A stretch of DNA of 64,000 bases from Pseudacidovorax sp. RU35E (GCF_900156165.1 NZ_FTMY01000003.1:1-64000); one strand, 5' to 3'; positions 24,051 to 34,786 are shown, numbered from the stretch's first letter. Numbers and translations: made by a program. The notes: a model not told the origin generated them from the letters alone.

Positions 24051-24824
24051 ATGAGTGCCTTCGCCGAAGAACGCGTCCTGACCGTCCACCACTGGACCGA
24101 CCGCCTGTTCAGCTTCACCACCACGCGCGACCCTGCCCTGCGCTTCTCCAACGGGCACTTCACGATGATCGGCCTCAAGGTCGACGGCAAGCCGCTGCTA
24201 CGCGCCTACAGCATCGTGAGCGCGAACTACGAGGAGCACCTCGAGTTCCTGAGCATCAAGGTGCCCGACGGCCCGCTCACCTCGCGCCTGCAGCACATCA
24301 AGGTCGGTGACACCATCGTGGTGGGCCGCAAGCCCACGGGCACGCTGCTGATCGACTACACCCTGCCCGGCAAGCGCCTGTACCTGTTCGGCACCGGTAC
24401 CGGCGTGGCGCCCTTCCTGAGCGTGATCCGCGACCCCGAGACCTACGAGAAGTTCGAGAAGGTCATCCTGGTTCACGGCGTGCGCGAGGTGAATGAGCTG
24501 GCCTACCACGACACCATCACGCAGGACCTGCCGCACCACGAGTTCCTGGGCGAGATGGTGAGCGAGCAATTGCTGTACTACCCCACCGTCACGCGCGAGC
24601 CCTTCCGCAACCAGGGCCGCATCACCGACCTGATCACCAGCAACAAGCTCACCGACGACCTGGGCCTGCCGCCGCTCAACCCCGCGGAAGACCGCGTCAT
24701 GCTGTGCGGCAGCCCCATGCTGCTGGCCGACATGAAGCTGATCCTGGAGCAGCGCGGCTTCCACGAAGGCAACACGACCACCCCCGGCGACTACGTGGTC
24801 GAGCGCGCCTTCGTAGAGAAATGA
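24051..24824 (+). CDS. fpr: Ferredoxin--NADP(+) reductase
   Basis: The 257-residue flavoprotein is of the bacterial Fpr family and shuttles electrons between NADPH and ferredoxin or flavodoxin. The FAD-binding motif RAYSIVSA begins at residue 51, and the NADP-side motif LFGTGTGVAPFLSVI comes near 112-126. VMLCGSPMLLADMK and a C-terminal FVEK tail are typical of the class. It has the normal length. Many relatives have a single housekeeping copy; here it sits directly across from 6-hydroxynicotinate reductase, which needs low-potential electrons, so a dedicated or shared role in that step is plausible. No ferredoxin gene was seen nearby. A tandem repeat starts at its stop codon. Confidence 0.95.
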   Translation: MSAFAEERVLTVHHWTDRLFSFTTTRDPALRFSNGHFTMIGLKVDGKPLLRAYSIVSANYEEHLEFLSIKVPDGPLTSRLQHIKVGDTIVVGRKPTGTLLIDYTLPGKRLYLFGTGTGVAPFLSVIRDPETYEKFEKVILVHGVREVNELAYHDTITQDLPHHEFLGEMVSEQLLYYPTVTREPFRNQGRITDLITSNKLTDDLGLPPLNPAEDRVMLCGSPMLLADMKLILEQRGFHEGNTTTPGDYVVERAFVEK

Positions 24825-25017
24825 CAGCCCCCCGGCTTTTCACGCGCTGCGCGCGTGTAACGCCACCCCCCGCGGGGGAGGCGCGGCCGGCTTGGGGCGG
24901 CCCGGCGCTCGGCCGTAAGTTGTCGACAGCCCCCCGGCTTTTCACGCGCTGCGCGCGTGTAACGCCACCCCCCGCGGGGGAGGCGCGGCCGGCTTGGGGC
25001 GGCCCGGCGCTCGGCCG
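24823..25017. repeat. Tandem direct repeat, two 93-bp GC-rich units
   Basis: Units at 24823-24915 and 24925-25017 are identical by eye, 102 bp apart. Each holds CACGCGC-TGC-GCGCGTG and a CCCCC-GC-GGGGG palindrome, and ends with a CGGCCG-type stretch. The first unit begins at the fpr stop codon, and the second ends 23 bp before the tetR start. Identity of the copies implies a recent duplication or ongoing homogenisation. Confidence 0.85.
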
Positions 25018-25040
25018 CATCTTTTCGAGGACCTGACACC

Positions 25041-25802
25041 TTGGCCACGCGCAAGACGCCCGCCAAGCCGCAACGCAAGACCGGCGTGCGCGAGGCGCAG
25101 GCGCAGGCCTCGCGCGAGGCCATCCTGCGTGCGGCCACCAAGGTGTTCGCCAAGTACGGCTACGAGGGCGGCAGCGTGGAGAAGATCTCGCGCGCGGCCA
25201 AGTCGTACGACCGGATGATCTACTACTACTTCGGCAGCAAGGAAGGCCTGTTCGTGGCCGTGCTGGAGGGCATCTACCAGCGCATGGACGAGGCCGAGGC
25301 CGCCATGGCGCTGGACATGGCCCGCCCGGTGGAGGCGCTGACCGAGGTGATCCGCTTCGTGCTGGGCTACTACCGGCGCAATCCCGACTTCGTCACCCTG
25401 CTCAACACCGAGAACCTGCACAAGGGCCGGCACATCGCCAAGTCGCTGCGGGCGCGCGAATACTCGTCGCGGGCGGTGGCGGTGATCGCCTCGATCCTGG
25501 AGAGCGGCGTGGCCCAGGGCCTGTTCCGCCCCGACCTGGCCGCGCGCGACGTGTACCTGCTGATCGCGGCAACAGGCTATTTCTACATGTCCAACCGCTA
25601 CACGCTCGCCAGCTTCCTGGGCGAGCAACTCGATGCGCCCGAGGCCGCCCAGCACTGGGAGGCCTTCGTGACCGAGACGGTGCTGCGCACCGTGCGGCAG
25701 GACGACACGAACGAATCTCTCTCCCCCCACGACAAGGACACGCACAAATGGCAGAAGTCGCCGCCGCCGGCAAGTCGGGCAAGGTCGTCATCCAGAACAT
25801 AG
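25041..25802 (+). CDS. TetR/AcrR-family transcriptional regulator
   Basis: The 253-residue protein has a TetR helix-turn-helix (about 27-75): SREAILRAATKVFAKYGYEG, VEKISRAAKS, and YYYFGSKEGLFVAVLE. The C-terminal helical ligand domain includes EALTEVIRFVLGYYRRNPDF, with a later YMSNRYTLASFLGEQL. A basic N-terminal tail (RKTPAKPQRKTG) may help DNA contact. The start appears to be a TTG at 25041 after GAGG at 25027; a later Met at DRMIYYYF would lose the recognition helix. Its end overlaps the enamidase gene by 55 bp in another frame, a strong sign they are co-expressed. It is the likely regulator of the nicotinate cluster. Confidence 0.9.
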   Translation: MATRKTPAKPQRKTGVREAQAQASREAILRAATKVFAKYGYEGGSVEKISRAAKSYDRMIYYYFGSKEGLFVAVLEGIYQRMDEAEAAMALDMARPVEALTEVIRFVLGYYRRNPDFVTLLNTENLHKGRHIAKSLRAREYSSRAVAVIASILESGVAQGLFRPDLAARDVYLLIAATGYFYMSNRYTLASFLGEQLDAPEAAQHWEAFVTETVLRTVRQDDTNESLSPHDKDTHKWQKSPPPASRARSSSRT

Positions 25803-26947
25803 GGCTGCTGCTCTCGGGCGACATCGACCAGCCCATCCTGCAGGCCGACACCATCGTCGTCCAGGACGGCCTGATCGCCGCCGTGGGCCGCTACAAGGAC
25901 TGCGACGTCGAGGGCGCCACCACCGTCATCGACGCGCGCCAGACCTGCGTGGCCCCGGGCCTGATCGACAGCCACGTGCACCCCGTGGCCGGCGACTGGA
26001 CGCCGCGCCAGAGCCAGCTCAACTGGATCGAGTCCAGCATGAACGGCGGCGTGACCACCATGATCTCTGCCGGCGAGGTGCACTACCCCGGCCGGCCCAA
26101 GGACATCGTGGGCCTGAAGGCCCTGGCCATCACCGCGCAGCGCGCCTTCGACGCCTTCCGCCCCGGCGGCGTGAAGGTGCTGGCCGGCGCGCCGGTCATC
26201 GAAAAGGGCATGGTCGAGAGCGACTTCAAGGAACTGGCCGAGGCCGGCGTCGGCCTGCTGGGCGAGGTCGGCCTGGGCAGCGTCAAGGCCGGCTACGAGG
26301 CCAAGGAGATGGTGGCCTGGGCCCGCAAGTACGGCATCCAGAGCACCATCCACACGGGCGGTCCGTCGATCCCGGGCTCGGGCCTGATCGACAAGGACGT
26401 GGTGCTGGAGGCCGACGCCGACATCATCGGCCACATCAACGGCGGCCACACTTCGCTGCCCGAGGCGCATGTGTGCGAGCTGTGCGAGAAGAGCACGCGC
26501 GGCATCGAGATCGTGCACAACGGCAACGAGCGCGTGGCCATCGCGGCGGCACGTGCAGCGCTGGAACTCAAGTGCCCGCACCGCGTGATCCTGGGCACCG
26601 ACGGCCCGGCCGGCTCGGGCGTGCAGCCGCTGGGCATCCTGCGCATGATCGCCATGCTCTCGTCGCTGGCCAACATCCCGGCCGAGCTGGTCTTCTGCTT
26701 CGCCACCGGCAACACGGCCCGCATGCGCAAGCTCAACTGCGGCCTGATCGACAAGGGCTATGCGGCCGACTTCGTCTTCCTGGACCGCGCCCAGCACACG
26801 CCCGGCCGCACCCTGCTCGAAAGCGTGCAGCTGGGCGACCTGCCGGGCGTGGGCATGGTGATGATCGACGGCATCGTGCGCTGCGGCCGCAGCCGCAACA
26901 CACCGCCCGCCACGGAAGTGCCCGTGGTGGTGTCCGGCGCGCATTGA
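25748..26947 (+). CDS. ena: Enamidase (1,4,5,6-tetrahydro-6-oxonicotinate amidohydrolase)
   Basis: The 399-residue amidohydrolase-superfamily enzyme closely resembles Eubacterium barkeri enamidase (EC 3.5.2.18), which opens 1,4,5,6-tetrahydro-6-oxonicotinate to 2-formylglutarate and ammonia. Shared features as I recall them: IIQNIG/SGD...PIL.AD near the start, SHVHPVAGDWTPRQ with metal ligands His76 and His78, GGVTTMISAGEVHYPGRPKD, VGLLGEVGLGSVK, STIHTGGPSIPGS, GHINGGHTS, and a late SRNTPPATE. The metal-site Asp is in LGTDGPAGSG. An AAGGAC ribosome site at 25734 supports the ATG at 25748. Together with hnr this defines the reductive nicotinate pathway. The next step's enzyme is not encoded nearby on this strand. 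Confidence 0.92.
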   Translation: MAEVAAAGKSGKVVIQNIGLLLSGDIDQPILQADTIVVQDGLIAAVGRYKDCDVEGATTVIDARQTCVAPGLIDSHVHPVAGDWTPRQSQLNWIESSMNGGVTTMISAGEVHYPGRPKDIVGLKALAITAQRAFDAFRPGGVKVLAGAPVIEKGMVESDFKELAEAGVGLLGEVGLGSVKAGYEAKEMVAWARKYGIQSTIHTGGPSIPGSGLIDKDVVLEADADIIGHINGGHTSLPEAHVCELCEKSTRGIEIVHNGNERVAIAAARAALELKCPHRVILGTDGPAGSGVQPLGILRMIAMLSSLANIPAELVFCFATGNTARMRKLNCGLIDKGYAADFVFLDRAQHTPGRTLLESVQLGDLPGVGMVMIDGIVRCGRSRNTPPATEVPVVVSGAH

Positions 26948-26965
26948 GCCGACGCGCCGCCTGGC

Positions 26966-27367
26966 TCAGCGTCTGAAGACCAGGTAGCGCGCCGACAGGT
27001 AGTTGACGCCCATGCCGGCGATGCTGCCGGCGGCCACGCCGAGCAGCGGCGCCGCGGGCCCATCCAGCATGTGAAGCACGAGGACGTACGCGGCATAGTT
27101 GAAGAGGGCGCCGCCCAGCATGGCGACGAGGTAGCGCAGGTACTCCTGCCACAGCGGCAGGCGTATCGCTCCCTCACCAGCGAAGGTGAAGCGCCGGTTG
27201 ATCACCCAGGTGGCGGTGGCCGCGCCCCAGAAGGAGAGCACCCGGCCCGCATACCAGCCCACATGCGGCGCCAGCAGGTACAGCAGGCCGGCGTCGACCC
27301 CGAAGCCGATAACGCCGGCGATGCCGAAACTCAGCAGGCGGCGCAGCAGCGGGCCGGAAATCACCAC
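26966..27367 (-). CDS. GtrA-family membrane protein
   Basis: The 133-residue protein is of the GtrA type, with four predicted helices: LLSFGIAGVIGFGVDAGLLY, VLSFWGAATATWVINRRFTF, YLRYLVAMLGGALFNYAAYV, and LLGVAAGSIAGMGVNYLSAR. The NRRFTF motif after helix 2 and the NY.....YLVF end are typical. Members help move or flip polyprenyl-linked sugars during cell-surface glycosylation. It follows a GT2 gene and a large membrane glycosyltransferase-like gene on the same strand, forming a compact surface-glycan group. Confidence 0.9.
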   Translation of the reverse strand: MVISGPLLRRLLSFGIAGVIGFGVDAGLLYLLAPHVGWYAGRVLSFWGAATATWVINRRFTFAGEGAIRLPLWQEYLRYLVAMLGGALFNYAAYVLVLHMLDGPAAPLLGVAAGSIAGMGVNYLSARYLVFRR

Positions 27368-27398
27368 AGCACTTTCGCAGGCGCGGCCGGGCGGACGC

Positions 27399-28346
27399 TC
27401 ACCGCTCGCTCGCCGGCGTTGCCCGCTGCGCGGCGCCGGGAATGGCGAGGTATGCGATGCGCTTGACCTCGCGCCGCCCCAGCGTCACGGTGCGCAGCAC
27501 CGCGCCGCAGCTGGCCGACAGCATGGCTGCCAGCATCATGCCGGTGGCCAGCACGGCGGTGGGCAGGCGCGGCACCAGGCCGGTCTGGATGAAGGTCACC
27601 AGAAGCGGAATGGCCAGGCCGATCGAGGCCGCGGCCAGCACACCGGCCACGATCATGAAGAACAGCAACGGCCGCTCGCTCACGAAGAGCTTGGTGATCG
27701 TGACCAGGATGCGCCAGCCGTCGCGGTAGGTGGAGAGCTTGCTTTCGGAACCCTCGGGTCGAGACAGGTAGCGCACGGGCACTTCGTCCCAGGGCATGCG
27801 CAGTTCGAGGGCATGCACCGTCAGCTCGGTCTCGATCTCGAAGCCCTGGGACAGGGCCGGGAAGGACTTGACGTAGCGCCGCGAGAACACGCGCAGACCC
27901 GACAGCATGTCGCTGAACTCGCCACCGAAGAGCTGCACCACGGCACCGGTGAGCATGCGGTTTCCGAGGCGGTGGCCCCGGCGGTAGGTCTGGGCGTCCT
28001 GATGATCGTCCTGACGTGCGCCCACCACCATGTCCAGGTTGCCACTCACCAGCAGCTCGATCATCTCGGGCAGGCGGGCCAGGTCGTAGGTCGCATCGCC
28101 GTCGACCATGACGTAGATGTCGGCCTCCACGTCCGCGAACATCCGGCGCACGACATTGCCCTTGCCGCGCAGCCGCACGCCGGTGACCCGCGCCCCGGCA
28201 GCGCGTGCCACGGCCGCGGTGTCGTCGGTCGAGGCGTTGTCGAAGACGTGCACCTCGGCCTGCGGCAGGTGCGTGCGGAAGGCATCGATCACCTGCCCGA
28301 TGGCCAAGGCTTCGTTGTAGCAGGGGATGACCGCGGCGATACGCAT
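27399..28346 (-). CDS. Family 2 glycosyltransferase, polyprenyl-phosphate type, with C-terminal membrane helices
   Basis: The 315-residue protein has a GT-A fold domain (about 1-215): VIPCYNEALAIGQVID, VFDNASTDDTAAVA, the nucleotide-sugar DGDATYD, and SGLRVFSRRYVKSFPAL. Two hydrophobic segments near 235-290 anchor it. This matches dolichyl- or undecaprenyl-phosphate sugar transferases such as GtrB/DPM1 types. With the GtrA-like gene 31 bp downstream and the membrane transferase 49 bp upstream, it likely makes the lipid-linked sugar that the others flip and transfer. The sugar is unknown. Confidence 0.9.
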   Translation of the reverse strand: MRIAAVIPCYNEALAIGQVIDAFRTHLPQAEVHVFDNASTDDTAAVARAAGARVTGVRLRGKGNVVRRMFADVEADIYVMVDGDATYDLARLPEMIELLVSGNLDMVVGARQDDHQDAQTYRRGHRLGNRMLTGAVVQLFGGEFSDMLSGLRVFSRRYVKSFPALSQGFEIETELTVHALELRMPWDEVPVRYLSRPEGSESKLSTYRDGWRILVTITKLFVSERPLLFFMIVAGVLAAASIGLAIPLLVTFIQTGLVPRLPTAVLATGMMLAAMLSASCGAVLRTVTLGRREVKRIAYLAIPGAAQRATPASER

Positions 28347-28395
28347 GGGCTGGTGGATGACGTGGGAGAGAGGGAGCGACAGCCTGTGGCGCCCG

Positions 28396-30165
28396 TCAGG
28401 GCGCGTCCGGCAGGATGCGGTACGCCTTCACGCCATCCTTTTCGGACAGCAGCTGGAAGTGGCGCTCGAAGCCCGGTTTGCCATCGACGAATGGCCCGAG
28501 TGCCGTCTGGATCACGATGGTACCGAAGCCCTCCTGCGCGAACTTGCGCGCCATCTCCGGCGCCGGCAGCAGCAGGAAGTCGGAGTAGCGGTAACGGCCG
28601 AACACATCGCCCCAGACTGGGTTGGGCGCGAAGTAGATGGCATCGCTCAGACCCACCTGGTAGAGCCGGCCGGGCTGCGGGTTGGCCCGCAGCCAGCTCA
28701 GCACGGCGTAGCCGGGCACGTTGCGGGCCAGATATGCCTCGCGGGTCTCGGGCGTGGGCGAGATCTGGCGCAGGTGGTTCCACAGCCGCGCACCGCCGGC
28801 GACCAGCAGCACCGCCACCAGCGCCGTTCCCAGTCCCGCGGACATCCGGCGATGGAGATGCTCGCCACCGCGGCGCTGCAGGGACGCGGCCGCCCAGCGC
28901 CACAGCTGGCACCAGCCGATGGCGCCCAGCCAGGCCAGGATCGGGAACGAGGCCGCCATGTAGCGCGGATAGCGCGAGGTGGCCAGCCATACGAGGACCG
29001 ACCAGGCTCCGAACAGCGCCGCAGCACGCACCGCGGGCCGCGTCCTGAAGGCCAGGGTGAAAGGCACCAGCAGCGCCGGCCACAGCATGACGTTGGGCAG
29101 CGCGGCATGGGCGCGCACGTCGTCGACCTGGCGCTTGTAGTCGTCCACGTTCCAGTTGGTGAAGCCGAACACCTTGGCGCCGATGGGATTGAAGGGGTCG
29201 CCCGTCTGCAGCCAGTTGCGGCCGAACCAGTAGATGCAGGGCAGCAGGAAGCAGCCCAGGGCCAGGAGCCAGGGCCCCGGCCGGCGCTCACGCCAGGCCA
29301 CGCACACGGCCACCAGCGGCAGGAAGGTCAGCGCCTGGTACTTGCTGCCCGCCGCCACGCCCAGGTAGAAGGCCGCAAGGCCCAGCCACCGCGCCGGCCG
29401 CCGCGGTTGCGCCGGGGTGACGGGCGTGCTCCACCACAGCCACAGCACGGTGAAGGCCCCGACGACGAACAGGGCCACGCCCATGTCGATGAGCGCGTTG
29501 AAGAACTCGCCCATCATCAGCCAGGCCGCCAGCGCGATGGCCGCGCAGACACGGTCGGTGTGGGTCACGGCCAGGCGCCAGACCAGCGCAGCCGCCAGCC
29601 AGCCACCCAGGGCGTGCAGCAGATGCGGGAACACGTCGCCCGCCAGCGGCAAAGCCGCCGCATAGAGCAGGTCGTAGTTGTAGGGGAACCAGGGGTAGCG
29701 CAGCCAGTGGTGGATGCCCAGCGCCCCGCTCTCGGCCACCTGCCGCGCATAGGGCAGGTGGTACATCATCTCGTCGAAGGCATGCGGCGGGGCCATCGGC
29801 TCGAACAGGCTGATGGCAAAGGCACCGATGGCGACCACGGTCGCCACGCGCTCGGCGCGGCCCATCGGCGGGCCTGACGGAAGCGCCCGCAGCACACGCC
29901 ACTGGGCAGGCAGGCGCCAGAAGGCCAGCGTCAATCCGATGGCCAGCAACGCCAGCGTGCCGGGTGGCCGCAGCAGGCCTGCAATGCCCAGCCCCTGCAG
30001 CGCCACGATGGCCAGGCCCAGGCCGGTGGCGGCGGACAGCGCCATGCGCAGCCACGGGTCGTCGCGGCCCGGCGTGTGTGGCGCACCGCCCCACAGCCGG
30101 CGCATCAGCGCGTCGCCCGCGCCCCAGATCGCCAGCAGCACCACGGCCAGGCCAGCCAAGTGCAC
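28396..30165 (-). CDS. Multi-spanning membrane protein, GT39/ArnT-like glycosyltransferase superfamily
   Basis: The 589-residue protein has about ten hydrophobic helices in the first two thirds and a soluble C-terminal part. An early loop reads FDEMMYHLPYARQVAE, with the acidic residues typical of GT-C lipid-sugar transferases, and later loops include FYLGVAAGSKYQALTFLPL and TSRYPRYMAASFPILAWLG. The product probably moves a sugar from a polyprenyl carrier to a surface acceptor. The start is unsure: a GTG at 30165 (MHLAGLAVVL) is used here; a GGAG site a little upstream would fit CTG or ATT codons adding 7-10 residues (QKLSFTA). It is followed by the GT2 and GtrA-like genes. Confidence 0.75.
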   Translation of the reverse strand: MHLAGLAVVLLAIWGAGDALMRRLWGGAPHTPGRDDPWLRMALSAATGLGLAIVALQGLGIAGLLRPPGTLALLAIGLTLAFWRLPAQWRVLRALPSGPPMGRAERVATVVAIGAFAISLFEPMAPPHAFDEMMYHLPYARQVAESGALGIHHWLRYPWFPYNYDLLYAAALPLAGDVFPHLLHALGGWLAAALVWRLAVTHTDRVCAAIALAAWLMMGEFFNALIDMGVALFVVGAFTVLWLWWSTPVTPAQPRRPARWLGLAAFYLGVAAGSKYQALTFLPLVAVCVAWRERRPGPWLLALGCFLLPCIYWFGRNWLQTGDPFNPIGAKVFGFTNWNVDDYKRQVDDVRAHAALPNVMLWPALLVPFTLAFRTRPAVRAAALFGAWSVLVWLATSRYPRYMAASFPILAWLGAIGWCQLWRWAAASLQRRGGEHLHRRMSAGLGTALVAVLLVAGGARLWNHLRQISPTPETREAYLARNVPGYAVLSWLRANPQPGRLYQVGLSDAIYFAPNPVWGDVFGRYRYSDFLLLPAPEMARKFAQEGFGTIVIQTALGPFVDGKPGFERHFQLLSEKDGVKAYRILPDAP

Positions 30166-30250
30166 GGCCGTGAAGCTCAGCTTCTGCAGAATGGCAGTCT
30201 CCAGCGGGGATCAAGAAGTTCAGGCGAGCGGCACCGCGCGGCGGACCTTG

Positions 30251-30355
30251 CCAGAGCACCCGCGGAACTGGCTTCGCCAGGCCGCCGGGTGCGCCTCCCC
30301 TCCAAGCCGAAGGCGCCAGAGAGGGGGGGAGCCGCGAAGCGGCTTGGGGGGGAGT

Positions 30356-30358
<3 letters not shown>
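30251..30358. repeat. Dispersed hairpin repeat at the metH 3' end (copy A)
   Basis: The stretch carries CTGGC-TTC-GCCAG, a GGGTGCG...CCCCTCC run, CAGAGAGGGG, and the hairpin GCCGC-GAA-GCGGC, ending in GTTCA, whose TCA is the metH stop codon on the minus strand. A near-copy lies at 40049-40153 in the same relation to the yaeQ stop. It probably doubles as a transcription end or mRNA 3' stabiliser. The rest of 30166-30355 has no gene. Confidence 0.75.
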
Positions 30359-33103
<2,745 letters not shown>

Positions 33104-33130
33104 GGACGGCACACCTGGGGACGGAGATCA

Positions 33131-33250
33131 GGTGAGCGTCGTTGCAGCCGGCGCCTGGCGGCCAGCGTCCGGCCCCGCCAAGCCTCACGGTCCGGGCCGC
33201 TGGGCGCCACCAGAGACGGTGTGCCGGGCCCGCCGTTGCAACGCTCCTTG
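33131..33250 (-). promoter_or_regulatory. SAH (S-adenosylhomocysteine) riboswitch upstream of metH
   Basis: On the minus strand the leader reads GGAGCGTTGCAACGG (33247-33233), has a central GAGGCTTGG, and closes with CTGCAACGACGCTCACC (33147-33131), 28 nt before the ATG. These blocks and their order match the SAH riboswitch that turns on metH and ahcY in many beta-proteobacteria when S-adenosylhomocysteine builds up. The recognition is from memory of the consensus, and the closing helix is visible. Confidence 0.85.
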
Positions 33251-33343
33251 CGCGGGGAGCGCGGATTTTAAAGGCCTCGACCCGGGATAACCCCGAAAGA
33301 CCGGCACCGGCGCCGGCCGTCCCGCCATGCGGGACGCAGCTGC

Positions 33344-33784
33344 TCAGGTGGCGCCGGCCGGGTGTGCCGCCGCCGAGGCAGGCAGCCCGAACACCGCGTC
33401 GAACACCCAGTTGAAGACGAAGGTGTAGACCAGGAAAAACACCACCAGCGCCAGGTCCATCACCAGCGCCTCCCACAGGCTGATCTCCAGCCACCAGGCG
33501 ATGGTGGGCACCAGCAGCATCACCAGCCCGCCCTCGAAGCCGATGGCATGCGCCACCCGGCGGCCCAGGCTGCGACCGCGCTTGGCCTGGCGAGCCTCCC
33601 AGCGCTCGAACAGGGTGTTGAACAGCAGGTTCCAGGCGATGGCGATGGCCGAGGCCATCACCGCCACCACGCCGGAATGGCCCACGCCCTGCCCCGACAT
33701 CCAGGCCAGCCCCAGGCTGGCCACCACGATGGCGATGCCTTCATAGAGGCTGATGTAGACGACGCGGCGCTTGATGCCCTGCAT
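33344..33784 (-). CDS. PACE-family efflux transporter (AceI-like, two BTP domains)
   Basis: The 146-residue protein has four hydrophobic helices arranged as two bacterial transmembrane pair repeats. Segments are RRVVYISLYEGIAIVVASLG, VVAVMASAIAIAWNLLFNTL with FERWEARQAKRG after it, AHAIGFEGGLVMLLVPTIAW, and LALVVFFLVYTFVFNWVFD. The early Glu in YEG and the WN.....F...E pattern are family hallmarks. Members export biocides such as chlorhexidine and dyes by proton exchange. The start at ATG 33784 is upstream of palindromes shared with the divergent LysR gene, as in the aceI-aceR pair. Confidence 0.92.
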   Translation of the reverse strand: MQGIKRRVVYISLYEGIAIVVASLGLAWMSGQGVGHSGVVAVMASAIAIAWNLLFNTLFERWEARQAKRGRSLGRRVAHAIGFEGGLVMLLVPTIAWWLEISLWEALVMDLALVVFFLVYTFVFNWVFDAVFGLPASAAAHPAGAT

Positions 33785-33846
33785 GGCTTTCTTCTTTCTG
33801 TCTGCTCGAAACACGTTGGATGACGGTGTCACTTTATTTCTACTGC

Positions 33847-33886
33847 GCTGACACATAAAGTCAGCTTCTTTCAGATTTACTGAAAG
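33847..33886. promoter_or_regulatory. Two tandem palindromes between the PACE gene and its LysR regulator
   Basis: GCTGAC-N7-GTCAGC (33847-33865) and CTTTCAG-ATTTA-CTGAAAG (33868-33886) are perfect inverted repeats, two bases apart. The second contains a T-N11-A core as LysR boxes do. It ends 6 bp before the LysR ATG at 33893, so the regulator could block its own translation start region while acting on the divergent efflux gene. The A/T-rich stretch just before is the likely promoter area. Confidence 0.65.
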
Positions 33887-33892
33887 ATCGGC

Positions 33893-34786
33893 ATGCTCAA
33901 CAGCGACGACGTCGCCCTTTTCCTTGCGGTGCTCGACCACGGTTCCTTCTCGGCGGCCGCCCGCGCCTTGCGGCGCGTGCCCTCGGCGGTGAGCATGGGC
34001 ATCGCCCAACTCGAGGCCGAACTGGACCTGCCGCTTTTCGACCGAAGCGGCCGCGAGCCCCGCCCCACCGCCGCCGCCCGCTCGCTGGAACCGCAGGCCC
34101 GGCTGCTCGCCGCACAGCTCAAGGCGCTGGAGGTGCAGGCGCTGGCCCTGACGCAGGGGCTGGAGGAGCGGCTGACGCTCGCCATCGCGCCCGAACTGCT
34201 GAGCGGCCCCTGGAGCCAGCCGCTGGCCGCGCTGGCCCAGTCGCATCCGTCGCTGGAAGTGGAAGTGCTGGCCGCGCCGCAGGCCGACGCGCTGGCCCTG
34301 TTGCACAGCGGCCGGGCGCAGCTCGCGCTGGTGTTCGAGCGCCCCAGCCTCGACGGCCGCGAGGGCTTCCAGGAGGTGGCGACCGAGACGCTCGTCGCCG
34401 TGATGGCGCCCGACCATCCGGTGCTGGTCGCCGCCGGCGGGCGCCTGCGCGAGCAGCACCTGATCGACACCCGCCAGATCGTGGTGGCCGGCCGCGACCC
34501 GGCGCAGCGCGATCCGCGCACCGTGTTCGCCCGTCACACCTGGCGCACCGACAACGCGCTGGCGGCGCTGAGCCTGCTGACCGCCGGCGTGGGCTGGGGC
34601 TGGTTGCCCCGGCCTTTCGTGCAGCCGCATGTGGCGGCGGGCGCACTGGTGGAGATCCCTTTCGAGAACCTCAGCAACCGGCTGGACCTGTGGGTCGACG
34701 TGGTCTGGTCGAAGGAGCGGCCGTTGGGGCTGGGGGCGCGGCAGGTGATCGAGGCGCTGCGGCGCAAGCGGCCGGACGAAGGGTGA
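33893..34786 (+). CDS. LysR-family transcriptional regulator (AceR-like position)
   Basis: The 297-residue protein has the N-terminal winged helix (about 1-62): VALFLAVLDHGSFSAAARAL, VPSAVSMGIAQLEAELDLPL, and FDRSGREPRPT. The C-terminal part (about 90-295) is the ligand-binding periplasmic-type fold, with LTLAIAPELLSGPWSQPLAAL and AGVGWGWLPRPFVQPHVAAG. It is divergent from the PACE efflux gene with shared palindromes, so it most likely controls that gene in response to the exported compound. No other gene in reach needs it. Confidence 0.92.
   Translation: MLNSDDVALFLAVLDHGSFSAAARALRRVPSAVSMGIAQLEAELDLPLFDRSGREPRPTAAARSLEPQARLLAAQLKALEVQALALTQGLEERLTLAIAPELLSGPWSQPLAALAQSHPSLEVEVLAAPQADALALLHSGRAQLALVFERPSLDGREGFQEVATETLVAVMAPDHPVLVAAGGRLREQHLIDTRQIVVAGRDPAQRDPRTVFARHTWRTDNALAALSLLTAGVGWGWLPRPFVQPHVAAGALVEIPFENLSNRLDLWVDVVWSKERPLGLGARQVIEALRRKRPDEG

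Noticed and set aside
24823-25017. CRISPR array
   Set aside because: There are only two long units, separated by 9 bp rather than by spacers, with no cas genes in the window.
33113-33343. Cobalamin riboswitch in front of metH
   Set aside because: The B12-box consensus was not found. The conserved blocks fit the SAH riboswitch instead.
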